Below, one piece after another: positions 26,929-36,205 of a stretch of DNA of 64,000 nucleotides. The notes under the pieces are model-generated. The model was given only the letters and a program-made list of their open reading frames with translations, was not told where the DNA came from and searched no databases. The translations under genes and the position numbers were made by a program. Within the stretch, counting starts at the first letter, position 1. Every line of letters begins with the position of its first letter. Source of the stretch: an uncultured Pseudomonadota bacterium (GTDB taxonomy: Bacteria; Bdellovibrionota_B; Oligoflexia; Oligoflexales; CAIYRB01); contig CAIYRB010000133.1 in the NCBI GenBank assembly GCA_903928445.1, positions 1-64,000 on the forward strand, given 5' to 3'.

Positions 26929-27924
26929 TCAAAGGATTTTCGCCGCCAAAAGATCCTGAAGTCGCAGGAGACCAAGCGGCTGTAGGTCGCCGGCCTGTCC
27001 GACGACGAAGATCCTGCTGATCCCCTGCCCGTTCATCACGGATACCGCGTCGATGGCCAGAGTCCCCGCGGCGATGGTCCTAGGCTTGCGGGACATCAGA
27101 TCTCCAGCTTGGCAAGCCAGCGCTTGAGCGCCAAGCTTAAGCAACGCCCGCCGCAAATCACCGTCTGAGATGGCGCCGATGAGGTCGCCATCTGCATTGG
27201 TTACCGCCGCAATTCCGATGTTATCCACAGTGACCGCCTCCAAGACACTGTGGAAGTCCGCGGAGGCCAGAAGGCGCGGCAGTTTGTCAGTGGGGTGCAT
27301 ATGATCGCGCACTAAAGACAAGCGACGACCGAGTCGACCACCTGGATGCAGACTGGCGAAGTCGGCAGGACTGAACCCCCGGGCGCGCATCAGCGCCGCA
27401 GCAAAGGCATCGCCCAGCGCCATGGAGACGGTCGACGAAGATGTTGGCGCCAAATTGAGCGGATCCGCTTCTCGCTCGACACTGGCATCAAAGACCAGAT
27501 GGGCAAGTTGCGCCAAGCTGGAGCTTAGTCCACCGGTGATCGCGATGACCGGCGCTCCGATCCGCCGGGCAAAGCGCGCCACCTCAAGGACCTCTGCGGT
27601 CTCGCCGCCATAAGCCACGGCGACTAAAGTGTCGCTGGCCTGGAGCAGGCCGAAATCCCCATGCAGCGCTTCCGAGGGATGTAAAAAACAAGCCGCCGTG
27701 CCTGTCGATGACAATGTCGAAGCGATTTTGCGGGCGACATGTCCAGACTTGCCAAGACCACTCACCACAACCTTACCTGGGCGGATCAGAACGGTGCGCA
27801 CTGCTTCGGCAAAGCTCGGTCCAACTCGTGAGGCTGCCGTCGACAAGGCTATTGCCTCGGATTGCAAGACCTCCTGCCCCCATGACACCACCTCTAGGTC
27901 GCTTGGACCAACCATCGGAGCCAT
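26929..27924 (-). CDS. kdsD: Arabinose-5-phosphate isomerase
   Basis: This enzyme isomerises ribulose-5-phosphate to arabinose-5-phosphate, the precursor of Kdo in LPS. The 331-residue chain has an N-terminal SIS domain (SGLGKSGHVARKIASTLSSTG, LHPSEALHGDFG, AYGGETAEV) and two C-terminal CBS domains (from about residue 205). Its ATG shares one base with the TGA of pyrG (TGATG), so it is coupled. kdsC, which usually follows, is absent; lptC comes next. Confidence 0.95.
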   Translation of the reverse strand: MAPMVGPSDLEVVSWGQEVLQSEAIALSTAASRVGPSFAEAVRTVLIRPGKVVVSGLGKSGHVARKIASTLSSTGTAACFLHPSEALHGDFGLLQASDTLVAVAYGGETAEVLEVARFARRIGAPVIAITGGLSSSLAQLAHLVFDASVEREADPLNLAPTSSSTVSMALGDAFAAALMRARGFSPADFASLHPGGRLGRRLSLVRDHMHPTDKLPRLLASADFHSVLEAVTVDNIGIAAVTNADGDLIGAISDGDLRRALLKLGAQALACQAGDLMSRKPRTIAAGTLAIDAVSVMNGQGISRIFVVGQAGDLQPLGLLRLQDLLAAKIL

Positions 27925-29543
27925 CAGGAGTGCTTCTGATGGTGGACCAGCGAAGCCGCCACCAAATCACGAAATAGGGGGTGAGGACTCATCGGCTTGC
28001 TTTTTAGCTCGGGATGGAACTGACAGGAGACAAACCACGGATGGTCCGTCAGCTCCATCATTTCGACCAACTTGCCATCTGGCGAAAGACCGCTAAACAC
28101 GACACCATGCTCAGTAAATGCCTCGCGATAATCATTGTTAAACTCGAAGCGATGGCGGTGGCGTTCAGAGACGGTCATCGCCCCGTAGGCCGCCTGTGCC
28201 TTTGAGCCAGCTTTCAGAACACAGGGATAAGCGCCAAGGCGCATCGTACCGCCCTTTTGCGTCACCGTCTTTTGGCTCTCCATGATGTGGATAATCAGGT
28301 CTTTGCCGCTAGCGTCAAATTCCTGGCTATTCGCCAAACTCATCCCGAGCTTATTACGTGCAAACTCGATCGCCGCAAGCTGCATGCCCAAACAAATGCC
28401 CAGAAATGGCTTCTGGCTACGCCGTAAGTAGTGAATAGTCACCATTTTCCCGTCGACGCCACGCTCGCCAAACCCGCCCGGTACAATCACCCCATCGCAA
28501 GATCCAAGTAACTCAGCGACGTTGCCTTCGTTGACTTCGGACGCATCAAAGAGCGCAATCTCGACCTTGGCCTGATGATGAATGCCAGCGTGCACCAGGG
28601 CTTCGGCGATCGACTTGTACGAATCCCAAACATTAACGTATTTGCCGACGACGCCGATTTTAACGCTGCGTCGTGGATGATCGAGGTTCTCTACAATGGT
28701 GCGCCACTGGGACAGGTTCGGGGCACCCGTCCAAATATTAAGCAGGTCGACGACGACCTGATCGAAGCCTTGATTGTGCAGAACCAGCGGCAAACGATAG
28801 ATATTATCAACGTCTTGCGCCTCGAAAACGCACTCGGGCTTGACGTTGCAAAATAGGGCGATCTTACGTTTCAGTTCCTGGGAGATCGCCTGATCCGAAC
28901 GGCAAACCAGGATATTCGGTTGAATACCGATTTGCCGCAGCTCCTTGACCGAATGCTGCGTCGGCTTGGTTTTCAGCTCACGCGCGGCACGAATATAAGG
29001 AACTAGGGTCAAATGAACATACAAGACATTTTCATCGCCGAGATCATAGCGTATTTGCCGAATGGCTTCGAGAAAGGGCAGGCCCTCGATATCGCCTACG
29101 GTACCGCCAATTTCGACGATCGCAATGTCGGCATCGGCCGCGACCTTGTAGATATTATCTTTGATTTGATCGGTAATATGCGGAATCACCTGAACCGTTC
29201 CGCCAAGATAGTCCCCACGCCTCTCCTTGCTAAGAACGGCATCATAGACTTGGCCTGCGGAAAAGCTATTTTGCCGCGTCAAGGTCGCCGAAGTGAAGCG
29301 CTCGTAGTGCCCGATATCAAGATCGGTTTCCGCGCCATCGTCGGTGACGAACACCTCACCATGCTGGAAGGGATTCATCGTTCCGGGATCGACATTGATG
29401 TAGGGGTCACACTTCATAAGGGTCACTTTAAGACCCCGGGTCTCAAGCAGAGCACCGCAGCTTGCAGCAACGATTCCTTTGCCTAAGGATGAGACTACGC
29501 CACCCGTCACAAATATAAACTTAGTGCGATTACGGCTTCTCAT
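27924..29543 (-). CDS. pyrG: CTP synthase
   Basis: This enzyme aminates UTP to CTP using glutamine. The 539-residue chain has the synthetase domain starting [31 protein letters not shown], and a class I glutaminase domain with nucleophile Cys in FLGICLGMQ and the His-Glu pair in [10 protein letters not shown] start at ATG 29543; an in-frame TTG at 29555 has no better site. It heads the run pyrG-kdsD-lptC-lptA-lptB-rpoN-rapZ. CTP also supplies CMP-Kdo, which fits the neighbours. Confidence 0.97.
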   Translation of the reverse strand: MRSRNRTKFIFVTGGVVSSLGKGIVAASCGALLETRGLKVTLMKCDPYINVDPGTMNPFQHGEVFVTDDGAETDLDIGHYERFTSATLTRQNSFSAGQVYDAVLSKERRGDYLGGTVQVIPHITDQIKDNIYKVAADADIAIVEIGGTVGDIEGLPFLEAIRQIRYDLGDENVLYVHLTLVPYIRAARELKTKPTQHSVKELRQIGIQPNILVCRSDQAISQELKRKIALFCNVKPECVFEAQDVDNIYRLPLVLHNQGFDQVVVDLLNIWTGAPNLSQWRTIVENLDHPRRSVKIGVVGKYVNVWDSYKSIAEALVHAGIHHQAKVEIALFDASEVNEGNVAELLGSCDGVIVPGGFGERGVDGKMVTIHYLRRSQKPFLGICLGMQLAAIEFARNKLGMSLANSQEFDASGKDLIIHIMESQKTVTQKGGTMRLGAYPCVLKAGSKAQAAYGAMTVSERHRHRFEFNNDYREAFTEHGVVFSGLSPDGKLVEMMELTDHPWFVSCQFHPELKSKPMSPHPLFRDLVAASLVHHQKHS

Positions 29544-29746
29544 CGACGGCCCCAAAAAATGCTTTTGTCTAGAGATATTAGGTCGTTGCAGCAGCTACTA
29601 ACGAATGATGTCTGGTCGGGACTTCATCCTAGTGACCCGCCCGTCGTTGGTCAAGAAGGAATGCGCAAGACCGCTCCCCCGGTCCTACCGAAGCCAGCTT
29701 GACCTGTGATAAACTAGCTAGACACCAAGTAAACCCAGGACCATTC

Positions 29747-30979
29747 ATGCCCTCATGCGCTGCCTTGCAACCGACATGCAGACGAGTCGCTTTGATCCTT
29801 TGCCTGATCCTTATGGCGCCCGGCTGCTTCTTGATGACGAAAAGCTCTAGCCACCGCTCTGCTGCTAGCACTCTGATCGTTGCCAATAGCGTCTTCATCG
29901 ATCGCCTTGGCGCCGGAGACTCGGCCAGGGTGCAGTTCAAGACGACGACGAATGCCGTCTGCGAACTCGCGTTTTACGCGCAGGACGCGAAATCATCCCC
30001 AACTCAAGATCAGCCCACCGTCGTGCCCTGCTCCAATCAGACCCAGGCCCGCACTGATTTTGTCGAAAAGCTATCGGGCTTGCGCGCCGACACACTGTAT
30101 TACCTGACGATTAGCGCATGGGTCCCGCCGGCAACAAAGGCTCAAGCTGAACGGCTCACCGTTCGTGAGACCCCTGACAACCCGGCCATCGTCAACAATG
30201 GGAGTGGGAGTGGGAATGGGAGTGGCAACGGCAGCGGGACGGGCTCAGCAACCGCGTTCAAAGAGCTTTTAGTGGCGCGCCTTGATATCCCATTGATGAG
30301 CGCCGAGGTCCATCGCCATGTCCCAGCCAATCCGGTCGACGCTCCAACGATCAAGGCAAACCTGACCCGCAAGCTTGGCTGCCAACAGGGCTTCCCCCCT
30401 AACGACGCACCCTTTCGCGATGCTGCGACCGACGTCGGCATCAAAAATCTTGTGAGCCGTGATTTTGCCGCGGCCACGGCCCAGCCGAGTCCAGATCACC
30501 CAGAGCGACTGCAGCTTAGCTACACGGCGATCAACAATGGCATGAATCAGTGGTCCCTTCTGTATAAGGCCAGTAACAGCCGAGACATCCTGGTCCCCGT
30601 GCAGCCGATGAGCCAGATCGTCAACGTCGAGATGGAGTCGGCCAACATCACCAACTTCGACCCACCTCAACTGGCAAAAGCCGCTGACCTATTCAAAATC
30701 GACGCGACCAAGCCACTAAAGTTTTCATGGACCACAGGCAATAACTTGCTCGACCTATCTTATATGACCGTGCAAATCGGACGGCCCGACTATGACAAGT
30801 CCATTTACTGCGTGTTCGCGGCAAACAAAGGCGGCGGCAGCGTTGACCCAGCTCTATTGCAAAACCTTGATGATGGCGATCAAGTAGTCATGGTTGAGCT
30901 AGCATCCAATCAACTTTGGGTCAAAGACGGCTGGATACTCACCGTCTACGACTGGCGATCAGGGCGGATCGAAAAATGA
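29747..30979 (+). CDS. Lipoprotein with Gly/Ser/Asn linker, unknown function
   Basis: The 410-residue product has a lipobox LMAPGC after a hydrophobic stretch. A first domain of about 110 residues reads like a fibronectin-III-type fold (VQFKTTTNAVCELAFYA ... LSGLRADTLYYLTISAW). A flexible linker of Gly/Ser/Asn follows (DNA 30201-30245, six-base periodicity), then a second domain of about 230 residues. AGGA six bases before the ATG at 29747 supports the start. The stop overlaps the next gene by four bases, so the two likely act together at the cell surface. No family is recognised. Confidence 0.7.
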   Translation: MPSCAALQPTCRRVALILCLILMAPGCFLMTKSSSHRSAASTLIVANSVFIDRLGAGDSARVQFKTTTNAVCELAFYAQDAKSSPTQDQPTVVPCSNQTQARTDFVEKLSGLRADTLYYLTISAWVPPATKAQAERLTVRETPDNPAIVNNGSGSGNGSGNGSGTGSATAFKELLVARLDIPLMSAEVHRHVPANPVDAPTIKANLTRKLGCQQGFPPNDAPFRDAATDVGIKNLVSRDFAAATAQPSPDHPERLQLSYTAINNGMNQWSLLYKASNSRDILVPVQPMSQIVNVEMESANITNFDPPQLAKAADLFKIDATKPLKFSWTTGNNLLDLSYMTVQIGRPDYDKSIYCVFAANKGGGSVDPALLQNLDDGDQVVMVELASNQLWVKDGWILTVYDWRSGRIEK

Positions 30980-32112
30980 GCTTTCAACGACCCTCGATGG
31001 TCACAGCTATCCTAATCGTTACGTGCCTTTTGGGCGCGCCTGTACAAGCCGCATCGGTTCGGGCTACAAGTCCAGCCAAAAACATGGTTGCGCTAGATGT
31101 CGGGGACGGAGAAACCGTAGCAAAAGGCGACACCTACTGCGTCGTCGGCCCCAAGAAAAAGCCTATCGAATGTGGCAAGGTGGTTAAAATCAAAGGGAAA
31201 GTTGCCATCATCGCCCTCGCAAGTAGCGCTAAAATCGGCAAGATAAAGAAGGGAATGGCGGCGAAAAACAGCGGCGGTGACTCGGATGATACAGCCGCTG
31301 GCGGCGGCGACTCGGATGATGCGAGCGACAGCGCCGCCGCCGCTCATACGAAATCCAAATCAAAAGGCGAAGCCCGCAGCGGCGGCGGCGCCCCCAAAGG
31401 GACACCCTTTCGGCTCTGGCTACTTGCCGACCCAGCACCTGCCAGCCCGTTTACATACAAGCAGATCACTTATAAGGCTCCCGATGGCACTGCCACCCCC
31501 TCAACCCTCTGGGCTCCGGGCAAGGCGCCTGGCCTCGCGCTATTTAGCGTCGGCGGGCAAATTGGGATTCCCATCGGCAAATCGGCCATTAACTTAGGCG
31601 CTCGGATGCGAACTTTTTCACCCCCCTCATCGGTTGATACTGACTACACGGTAGGAGTGCAAAATCCCTATGCGAATACCGCCGTCTCGGCCAAATCATT
31701 TGGTGGCTGGATGGACTTCCAGCTGATGCACAAGGCCATGACATCTAATTTATTTTTCAATTTCCTCCCAGGTCTTGATCTCGACTACTCAACGGTCTCG
31801 GTGACCGCGACGAAAAAGAACGACAATGGTCCCGATTCCGGATCCATCGTGACAGCCACGTCAAAGCTCATGGTGGTATCGCTACGCCTTGGCGCCAACA
31901 TCGACGTCTTCTTCGGCAAATCCTTTGGGCTAACCATTGGCGGGACAGCGCTCATCCCTCTAGCCCCGCTGTCCCCAGCCCTAACTGCGAGCTTTCCGAC
32001 CGGCGAAGACCGCGGCCTTGCAGACCCTGTGACCGATCTTAAAACCGCCCTTGGCCATAAGAAAAACAGCTTAGGACTGGAAGCGCTTGCCGCAGTATTC
32101 GTCGCGTTTTAA
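30976..32112 (+). CDS. Exported protein with N-terminal beta domain and predicted barrel-like C-terminus
   Basis: The 378-residue protein has a signal peptide (VTAILIVTCLLGAPVQA|ASV). A small beta domain follows (VAKGDTYCVVG, IECGKVVKIKGKVAIIAL, IKKGM) that resembles the exported protein at 16896. A low-complexity Gly/Asp/Ser segment then carries two near-identical GGDSDD units, and about 220 residues of alternating strands contain many Gly/aromatic residues, ending VAF. An outer-membrane barrel is plausible but unproven. The ATG overlaps the upstream lipoprotein stop (ATGA). Confidence 0.65.
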   Translation: MSFQRPSMVTAILIVTCLLGAPVQAASVRATSPAKNMVALDVGDGETVAKGDTYCVVGPKKKPIECGKVVKIKGKVAIIALASSAKIGKIKKGMAAKNSGGDSDDTAAGGGDSDDASDSAAAAHTKSKSKGEARSGGGAPKGTPFRLWLLADPAPASPFTYKQITYKAPDGTATPSTLWAPGKAPGLALFSVGGQIGIPIGKSAINLGARMRTFSPPSSVDTDYTVGVQNPYANTAVSAKSFGGWMDFQLMHKAMTSNLFFNFLPGLDLDYSTVSVTATKKNDNGPDSGSIVTATSKLMVVSLRLGANIDVFFGKSFGLTIGGTALIPLAPLSPALTASFPTGEDRGLADPVTDLKTALGHKKNSLGLEALAAVFVAF

Positions 32113-32470
32113 TGCTCACGCGCCGATAAGCGGCATCCTAACCGCTGCCAACCATCGCTAGATAGCTGACCAAGAAGTGTCGCCACGACACTTCTCTTGG
32201 CGGCCTATGGAGCGTGTGCATTACGCCTGTAAGGTGCCCGCATTAAGCAAAGCCACCCAAGCAAGCCGACACAAGAAACCGGACCGACTAGTCCAAAGCG
32301 ACCTAAGCGTCCGGTGACCTTGTGCATAGCAAACGCACAAAAAGACGCAGGAAGAGGTCGCGTCATTGCAATGGTCGCAAGCTACCAAGACACCGCAAAA
32401 AAAACGCCTAAAAGCCGCTTGTGGAAAAGCTGTGGAAAAGCACCCCACGCCCCCATCAACCATCTGAAAT
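32113..32470. other. Intergenic region without a recognised gene
   Basis: This stretch holds a 10-bp-stem hairpin (32173-32195) and two DnaA-box-like sequences near its right end. A Cys-rich minus-strand open frame (32221-32463) has no ribosome binding site or recognisable motif and is not called. Confidence 0.6.
32173..32195. repeat. Perfect 10-bp inverted repeat between converging genes
   Basis: AGAAGTGTCG and CGACACTTCT flank CCA. There is no U-run on either side, so it is not a classical intrinsic terminator, though it lies where both converging transcripts end and could protect 3' ends. Confidence 0.6.
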
Positions 32471-32527
32471 TCAAGATAAAATCGATGACATGGGCAGAGG
32501 AAAAGCTGTGGACATGGCTGTGGATAA
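32420..32527 (-). promoter_or_regulatory. Cluster of DnaA-box-like sequences
   Basis: Three 9-mers match TTWTNCACA on the minus strand: TTTTCCACA at 32420-32428 and again at 32431-32439 (11 bp apart, one helical turn), and a perfect TTATCCACA at 32519-32527. The last lies within the 3' end of the FAD oxidoreductase gene. It may be a DnaA-titrating site; function is not shown. Confidence 0.4.
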
Positions 32528-33667
32528 ACTGGGGGTAACCAACATCAAATCGGCGAGTTTCTCGGCAAACAGAGGTGCCAGCTGCAAGCCATTCTTGTAA
32601 AAACCGGTCGCCAGCCAAAGGGGCTGTGCAAAATTTGCCCATTTAAGCGTACCAATCGCTGGACTATGATCCTTAAACCGGCCGCGGATGCCCCAAGCAC
32701 TCGAAAAAACCGAGGAAGCCCCAACGAGAGTGGACCCTAGTTCCGCTAACTCCTCGGACGCTAGTCCAGAAGCCTGACAACACGCCAAATCCGCCTGACG
32801 TCGCGAAGATGACCCGACCCTGACCACCCCCGCGTTAACGACAAGGTTCATTTTTCCCAGCTTAAGAACCATGTCATTAAGCTGCGGAGCGCCAAGTAGC
32901 ACCGTTTCGCCTTCGACAGGCTCTTGCCGAATCCCTGAAAATCCTGAAGCGGCAAGGATTTCATCACTAAAGACACCCGCAGCCAGTACCGTCTGCTGCG
33001 CCTCATGGCAACCCGCATCGGTTTGGATCAGCTGACCCCCCATTGGGTTCGGCTTGATGCTCACTACCTCGCCGCAAAGAAAATCGGCTCCGCCGCGTAA
33101 TAGAGCTTCTTCCAACGCCGCCAAACACATCAGCGGGTCGTACCAACCATCGCGAAAATAATGGAATGCGCCGGCTGTTTGCCGCGGAAACATGCCGCCG
33201 GATGAAAATCTGGCCGACAACGCCCTTTGGTCTAAAACTTTAAGAGCAAAGCAACCGGTGAACTGCCGATGGAAGACCCGCTTCCTTTGATAAATATATT
33301 CCTTTTGATTATAGAAGGGTTCGAATGCGCCGCTAAAATCCCGCGAAACCGCCCGACCAGACGCTTTTTCAATCGTATTCAACCAATCAACTAGACCGGC
33401 ATGTCCACGCATTTTAAGAGCAAACAATGGGGATGTTGCCAGTATATTACCCTTGAGAGTCGAGGTCCCAACTGCAGCAACAGTAGCACTGCCCAACTTA
33501 GCTGCTGGCCCGACAATCCGAACGCGAACACCTCGCCGTTGCAATGCAAAGGCCACCGATAGTCCGACAATACCTCGGCCTATGACATGGACCCGGCCTT
33601 GGCCTTGGCCTTGGCCTTGGCTTTGGACTTGGGCATGAGCTTGGCGGGGGCGAATAGGCAAAAGCAC
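32471..33667 (-). CDS. FAD-dependent oxidoreductase (DAO family, D-amino acid dehydrogenase-like)
   Basis: The 398-residue protein has an FAD-binding start VHVIGRGIVGLSVAFALQRRG (beta-alpha-beta), a middle substrate domain and a C-terminal DAO motif WGIRGRFKDHSPAIG ... LWLATGFYKNGLQLAP. It fits DadA/ThiO-like amine oxidases; the substrate is unknown. The N-terminus before the FAD fold is a Gln-Gly/Gln-Ser repeat encoded by a GGCCTT microsatellite. The GTG start at 33667 has only a weak site, and an internal start is possible. It follows the beta-lactamase-fold gene by 20 bases in the dnaN-gyrB-gyrA-gat run. Confidence 0.8.
   Translation of the reverse strand: MLLPIRPRQAHAQVQSQGQGQGQGRVHVIGRGIVGLSVAFALQRRGVRVRIVGPAAKLGSATVAAVGTSTLKGNILATSPLFALKMRGHAGLVDWLNTIEKASGRAVSRDFSGAFEPFYNQKEYIYQRKRVFHRQFTGCFALKVLDQRALSARFSSGGMFPRQTAGAFHYFRDGWYDPLMCLAALEEALLRGGADFLCGEVVSIKPNPMGGQLIQTDAGCHEAQQTVLAAGVFSDEILAASGFSGIRQEPVEGETVLLGAPQLNDMVLKLGKMNLVVNAGVVRVGSSSRRQADLACCQASGLASEELAELGSTLVGASSVFSSAWGIRGRFKDHSPAIGTLKWANFAQPLWLATGFYKNGLQLAPLFAEKLADLMLVTPSLSTAMSTAFPLPMSSILS
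33595..33630. repeat. GGCCTT hexanucleotide microsatellite
   Basis: There are four perfect GGCCTT units (33595-33618) followed by GGCTTT and GGACTT. It encodes Gln-Gly repeats on the minus strand near the N-terminus of the FAD oxidoreductase; unit changes keep the frame. Confidence 0.85.
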
Positions 33668-33687
33668 TCTTTTCTCGGGCAGCGCCG

Positions 33688-34791
33688 CTAAAGCGCCGCT
33701 AAAACAGTAAACACTTCTCGACGCATCGCGCTGATTTCCGGGCTAGTCCGGCCGCTAATCACCCGATTGGTCAGCAATGTGACATACTCCCCCGCCTCCG
33801 GCCACACCCAAAATGCGCAGCCAGTAAATCCCAAGTGGCCCATCGCTGCACCATTGCCAAAGGGCAAAGAGTTCACCGTGGCCGCTTGGCGCCACCCAAG
33901 AAGTCCTTCGTTGGCTGGGATTTGCAGCGGCAACTGTCGCGCAGCCGCATTTTCGGCGAGCAAACGTCGACCGACACTCGACTGGGCGAGCGCGCTAAAA
34001 AAGGCGCACACGGACTCACCTGTACCAAAAAGTCCCGCGTGCCCGGTAACGCCGCCAAGAGCCGCGCAATTTTCATCGTGAACCTCTCCGCGCAGTTGTC
34101 GCCCCCTAATCAAACAAATTCCTGTTGATACAAAGGCCTGCATATCCGGACGTGACCCCGGGAACCCTAAAACAGAATTCCCGCTACCAAGTTGCAAGTC
34201 CCGTACACAAAAATCATCGAACTGTTTGTCTAGTGATTGGCCTGAAACTGCTTCCATCAGGAGTCCCAAGACGATAAAACCAATGTCGCTATAAACTTGA
34301 TTTGATGTTCCTGAGATGTCTGCAGCAGCTCGCCTAAGCACGTCTATCTCGTGTATCAATAACTCTTCTTTATTTTTCTTTAGGCCAGGAGGCGCGCGAT
34401 CAAGCCAACACATCCAGAAATTTCGCCAGGCAGGCAGGCCAGACGTGTGCGCCAAGAGCCGCCGTACTGACAGCTCTTTTATTCGTGGGTCGAGAGCCAA
34501 AGAGACGCTACCAAGCCACTCGCCTACGGTTTGATCGAAACTAAGGCCGGTCCTACTCCGCCAACGAAACAATAACGGAGTCACGACCAAAGCCTTGGTT
34601 AAACTCGCCAGATCGAAGATATCATCGCTGTCCGCGTAGTCTTTATATATAAAAAAAGGCTTTGTATCAGCCAGCCTTCCACGCGCAACGAAAGCATGAG
34701 TGAAAAGACCCTTATTTTTATAATGTCCAACCACCCCAGCGATGTCACGCTTGTCAGTCAAGGTGACCTCGGCGCTCAGCAAGTCGCGCAT
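33688..34791 (-). CDS. Beta-lactamase-fold serine hydrolase (class C/esterase type)
   Basis: The 367-residue protein has the SxxK nucleophile motif SLTK (Ser63, Lys66), a YSD in place of the Tyr-x-Asn motif (NQVYSDIGFIVLG), and HLGFTG as the third box, the pattern of the AmpC-like peptidase/esterase family rather than a true beta-lactamase. There is no signal peptide, so it is probably cytoplasmic. ATG 34791 overlaps the end of gatB by 38 bases; a TTG at 34761 with GAGG five bases upstream is an equally good start. It is translated within the gatB-containing run. Confidence 0.82.
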   Translation of the reverse strand: MRDLLSAEVTLTDKRDIAGVVGHYKNKGLFTHAFVARGRLADTKPFFIYKDYADSDDIFDLASLTKALVVTPLLFRWRSRTGLSFDQTVGEWLGSVSLALDPRIKELSVRRLLAHTSGLPAWRNFWMCWLDRAPPGLKKNKEELLIHEIDVLRRAAADISGTSNQVYSDIGFIVLGLLMEAVSGQSLDKQFDDFCVRDLQLGSGNSVLGFPGSRPDMQAFVSTGICLIRGRQLRGEVHDENCAALGGVTGHAGLFGTGESVCAFFSALAQSSVGRRLLAENAAARQLPLQIPANEGLLGWRQAATVNSLPFGNGAAMGHLGFTGCAFWVWPEAGEYVTLLTNRVISGRTSPEISAMRREVFTVLAAL

Positions 34792-36196
34792 GCAGGATCT
34801 TGTTTACAAGATCCGGGTTCATCTTACCCTGACTAGCTTGCATGATCTGACCGATGAAGAACCCAAAGAGTTTGTCCTTGCCGCCGAGATACTGCGCTAG
34901 TGGGCCGGGGTTATGCGTTAGGATGCGTTCGACAAGCTCGGTAATGACGCCTTCATCGCTGATTTGCACGAGCCCGAGACGCTGGACGATAGATGTGGGC
35001 GCTTCGTCGCTATCTAGCATGACGCCAAACACGGTCTTCGCGATCTTGCCAGAGATGGTACCCGCGGCAATCAACTGTAAGAGCGCCGCCACACGTTGCG
35101 GAGGGATAGGTGACTCTGCCAAGTCCCAATGCCGCGCTTCAGCAACCGGCAAATACTCGGCAATCAGCCAATTGGCAACTGCAGGGGCTGGGTAAGCAGC
35201 ACCGACTGCTTCGCATGTTAGGTCAAAAAACTTCGTCGTGCCCCGGTCTTGGGCGATCAACTCGGCATTTGCCTCGGCTAAACCGCAGGCCTGAACGAGC
35301 CGAGCCTTAGCCGCATCAGGAAGCTCGGGAAGAGATGCGCGGATGCCTTCTATGCGATCCTTGGAGATGACCAGGGCGGGCAGATCTGGATCTGGTAGAT
35401 AGCGATAGTCGTGACTGTCTTCCTTGGACCGCATGGGCTGGGTTCGTCCGCTATTGGCATCAAACAGCAAGGTCTGCTGGGTGACCGTGCCGCCACCATC
35501 CAGGATTTCCGCCTGTCTTAGGATTTCGTACGAAATAGCCCTCTCTACATTGCGAAACGAATTTAGATTTTTAATTTCGCAGCGTGTGCCTAGGATATTT
35601 GCACCAAGAGGGCGTATGGACACATTAGCATCACAACGAAAGGACCCCTCCTCGAGGTTGCCATCGCTAGCGCCGATACATCGAACGATCGCTCGCAAGC
35701 GACGCAGATATTCGGCCGCATCAGCGGCCGACTTAAGCTCCGGCTCGCTGACGATCTCCATGAGCGGAGTCCCAGCGCGGTTGCAGTCAACTAGACTAGC
35801 GTGCTCGGCGTGGATATTCTTGCCGGCGTCCTCCTCCAGATGGATCCGAGTCATGCGTATGCGCTGGCCACTGGACAAGGTCACGCCGCCACCAAGGCAG
35901 TAAGGCCGATCATACTGCGTGATCTGATATCCCTTAGGAAGATCAGGATAGAAATACTGCTTGCGCGAGAACACACTGACCTGCTGCACGCTACCACCGA
36001 TGGCCAAAGCCATCCTGACCGCGTGATCGACGGCAGTCCTATTTAGCACCGGCAAGACACCAGGCATGCCAAGGCAGATCGGACACACCTGATGGTTTGG
36101 CGCAGCGCCAAACTTCGTCGCGCAACCACAAAACAATTTGCTCGCCGTTGCCAACTGGCAATGCACTTCGAGGCCGATGACAGGTTCGTAGGCCAT
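34754..36196 (-). CDS. gatB: Asp-tRNA(Asn)/Glu-tRNA(Gln) amidotransferase subunit B
   Basis: GatB binds misacylated tRNA and activates the acyl group in the GatCAB transamidase, which makes Asn-tRNA(Asn) and/or Gln-tRNA(Gln). The 480-residue chain has the zinc cysteines at 23, 25, 38 and 41 (LFCGCATKFG, VCPICLGMPG) and the C-terminal YqeY-like tail domain. AAAGGGA four bases before the ATG overlaps the stop of gatA. The full gatC-gatA-gatB set follows gyrA. Confidence 0.97.
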   Translation of the reverse strand: MAYEPVIGLEVHCQLATASKLFCGCATKFGAAPNHQVCPICLGMPGVLPVLNRTAVDHAVRMALAIGGSVQQVSVFSRKQYFYPDLPKGYQITQYDRPYCLGGGVTLSSGQRIRMTRIHLEEDAGKNIHAEHASLVDCNRAGTPLMEIVSEPELKSAADAAEYLRRLRAIVRCIGASDGNLEEGSFRCDANVSIRPLGANILGTRCEIKNLNSFRNVERAISYEILRQAEILDGGGTVTQQTLLFDANSGRTQPMRSKEDSHDYRYLPDPDLPALVISKDRIEGIRASLPELPDAAKARLVQACGLAEANAELIAQDRGTTKFFDLTCEAVGAAYPAPAVANWLIAEYLPVAEARHWDLAESPIPPQRVAALLQLIAAGTISGKIAKTVFGVMLDSDEAPTSIVQRLGLVQISDEGVITELVERILTHNPGPLAQYLGGKDKLFGFFIGQIMQASQGKMNPDLVNKILHARLAERRGHLD

Positions 36197-36205
36197 AATG
36201 TCCCT

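Noticed and set aside
32221-32463. Cys-rich minus-strand open frame of 80 codons
   Set aside because: No ribosome binding site, no signal peptide pattern and composition unlike its neighbours.
33688-34791. Antibiotic-resistance class C beta-lactamase
   Set aside because: No signal peptide, the YxN motif is YSD, and the sequence fits the broad esterase/peptidase family.
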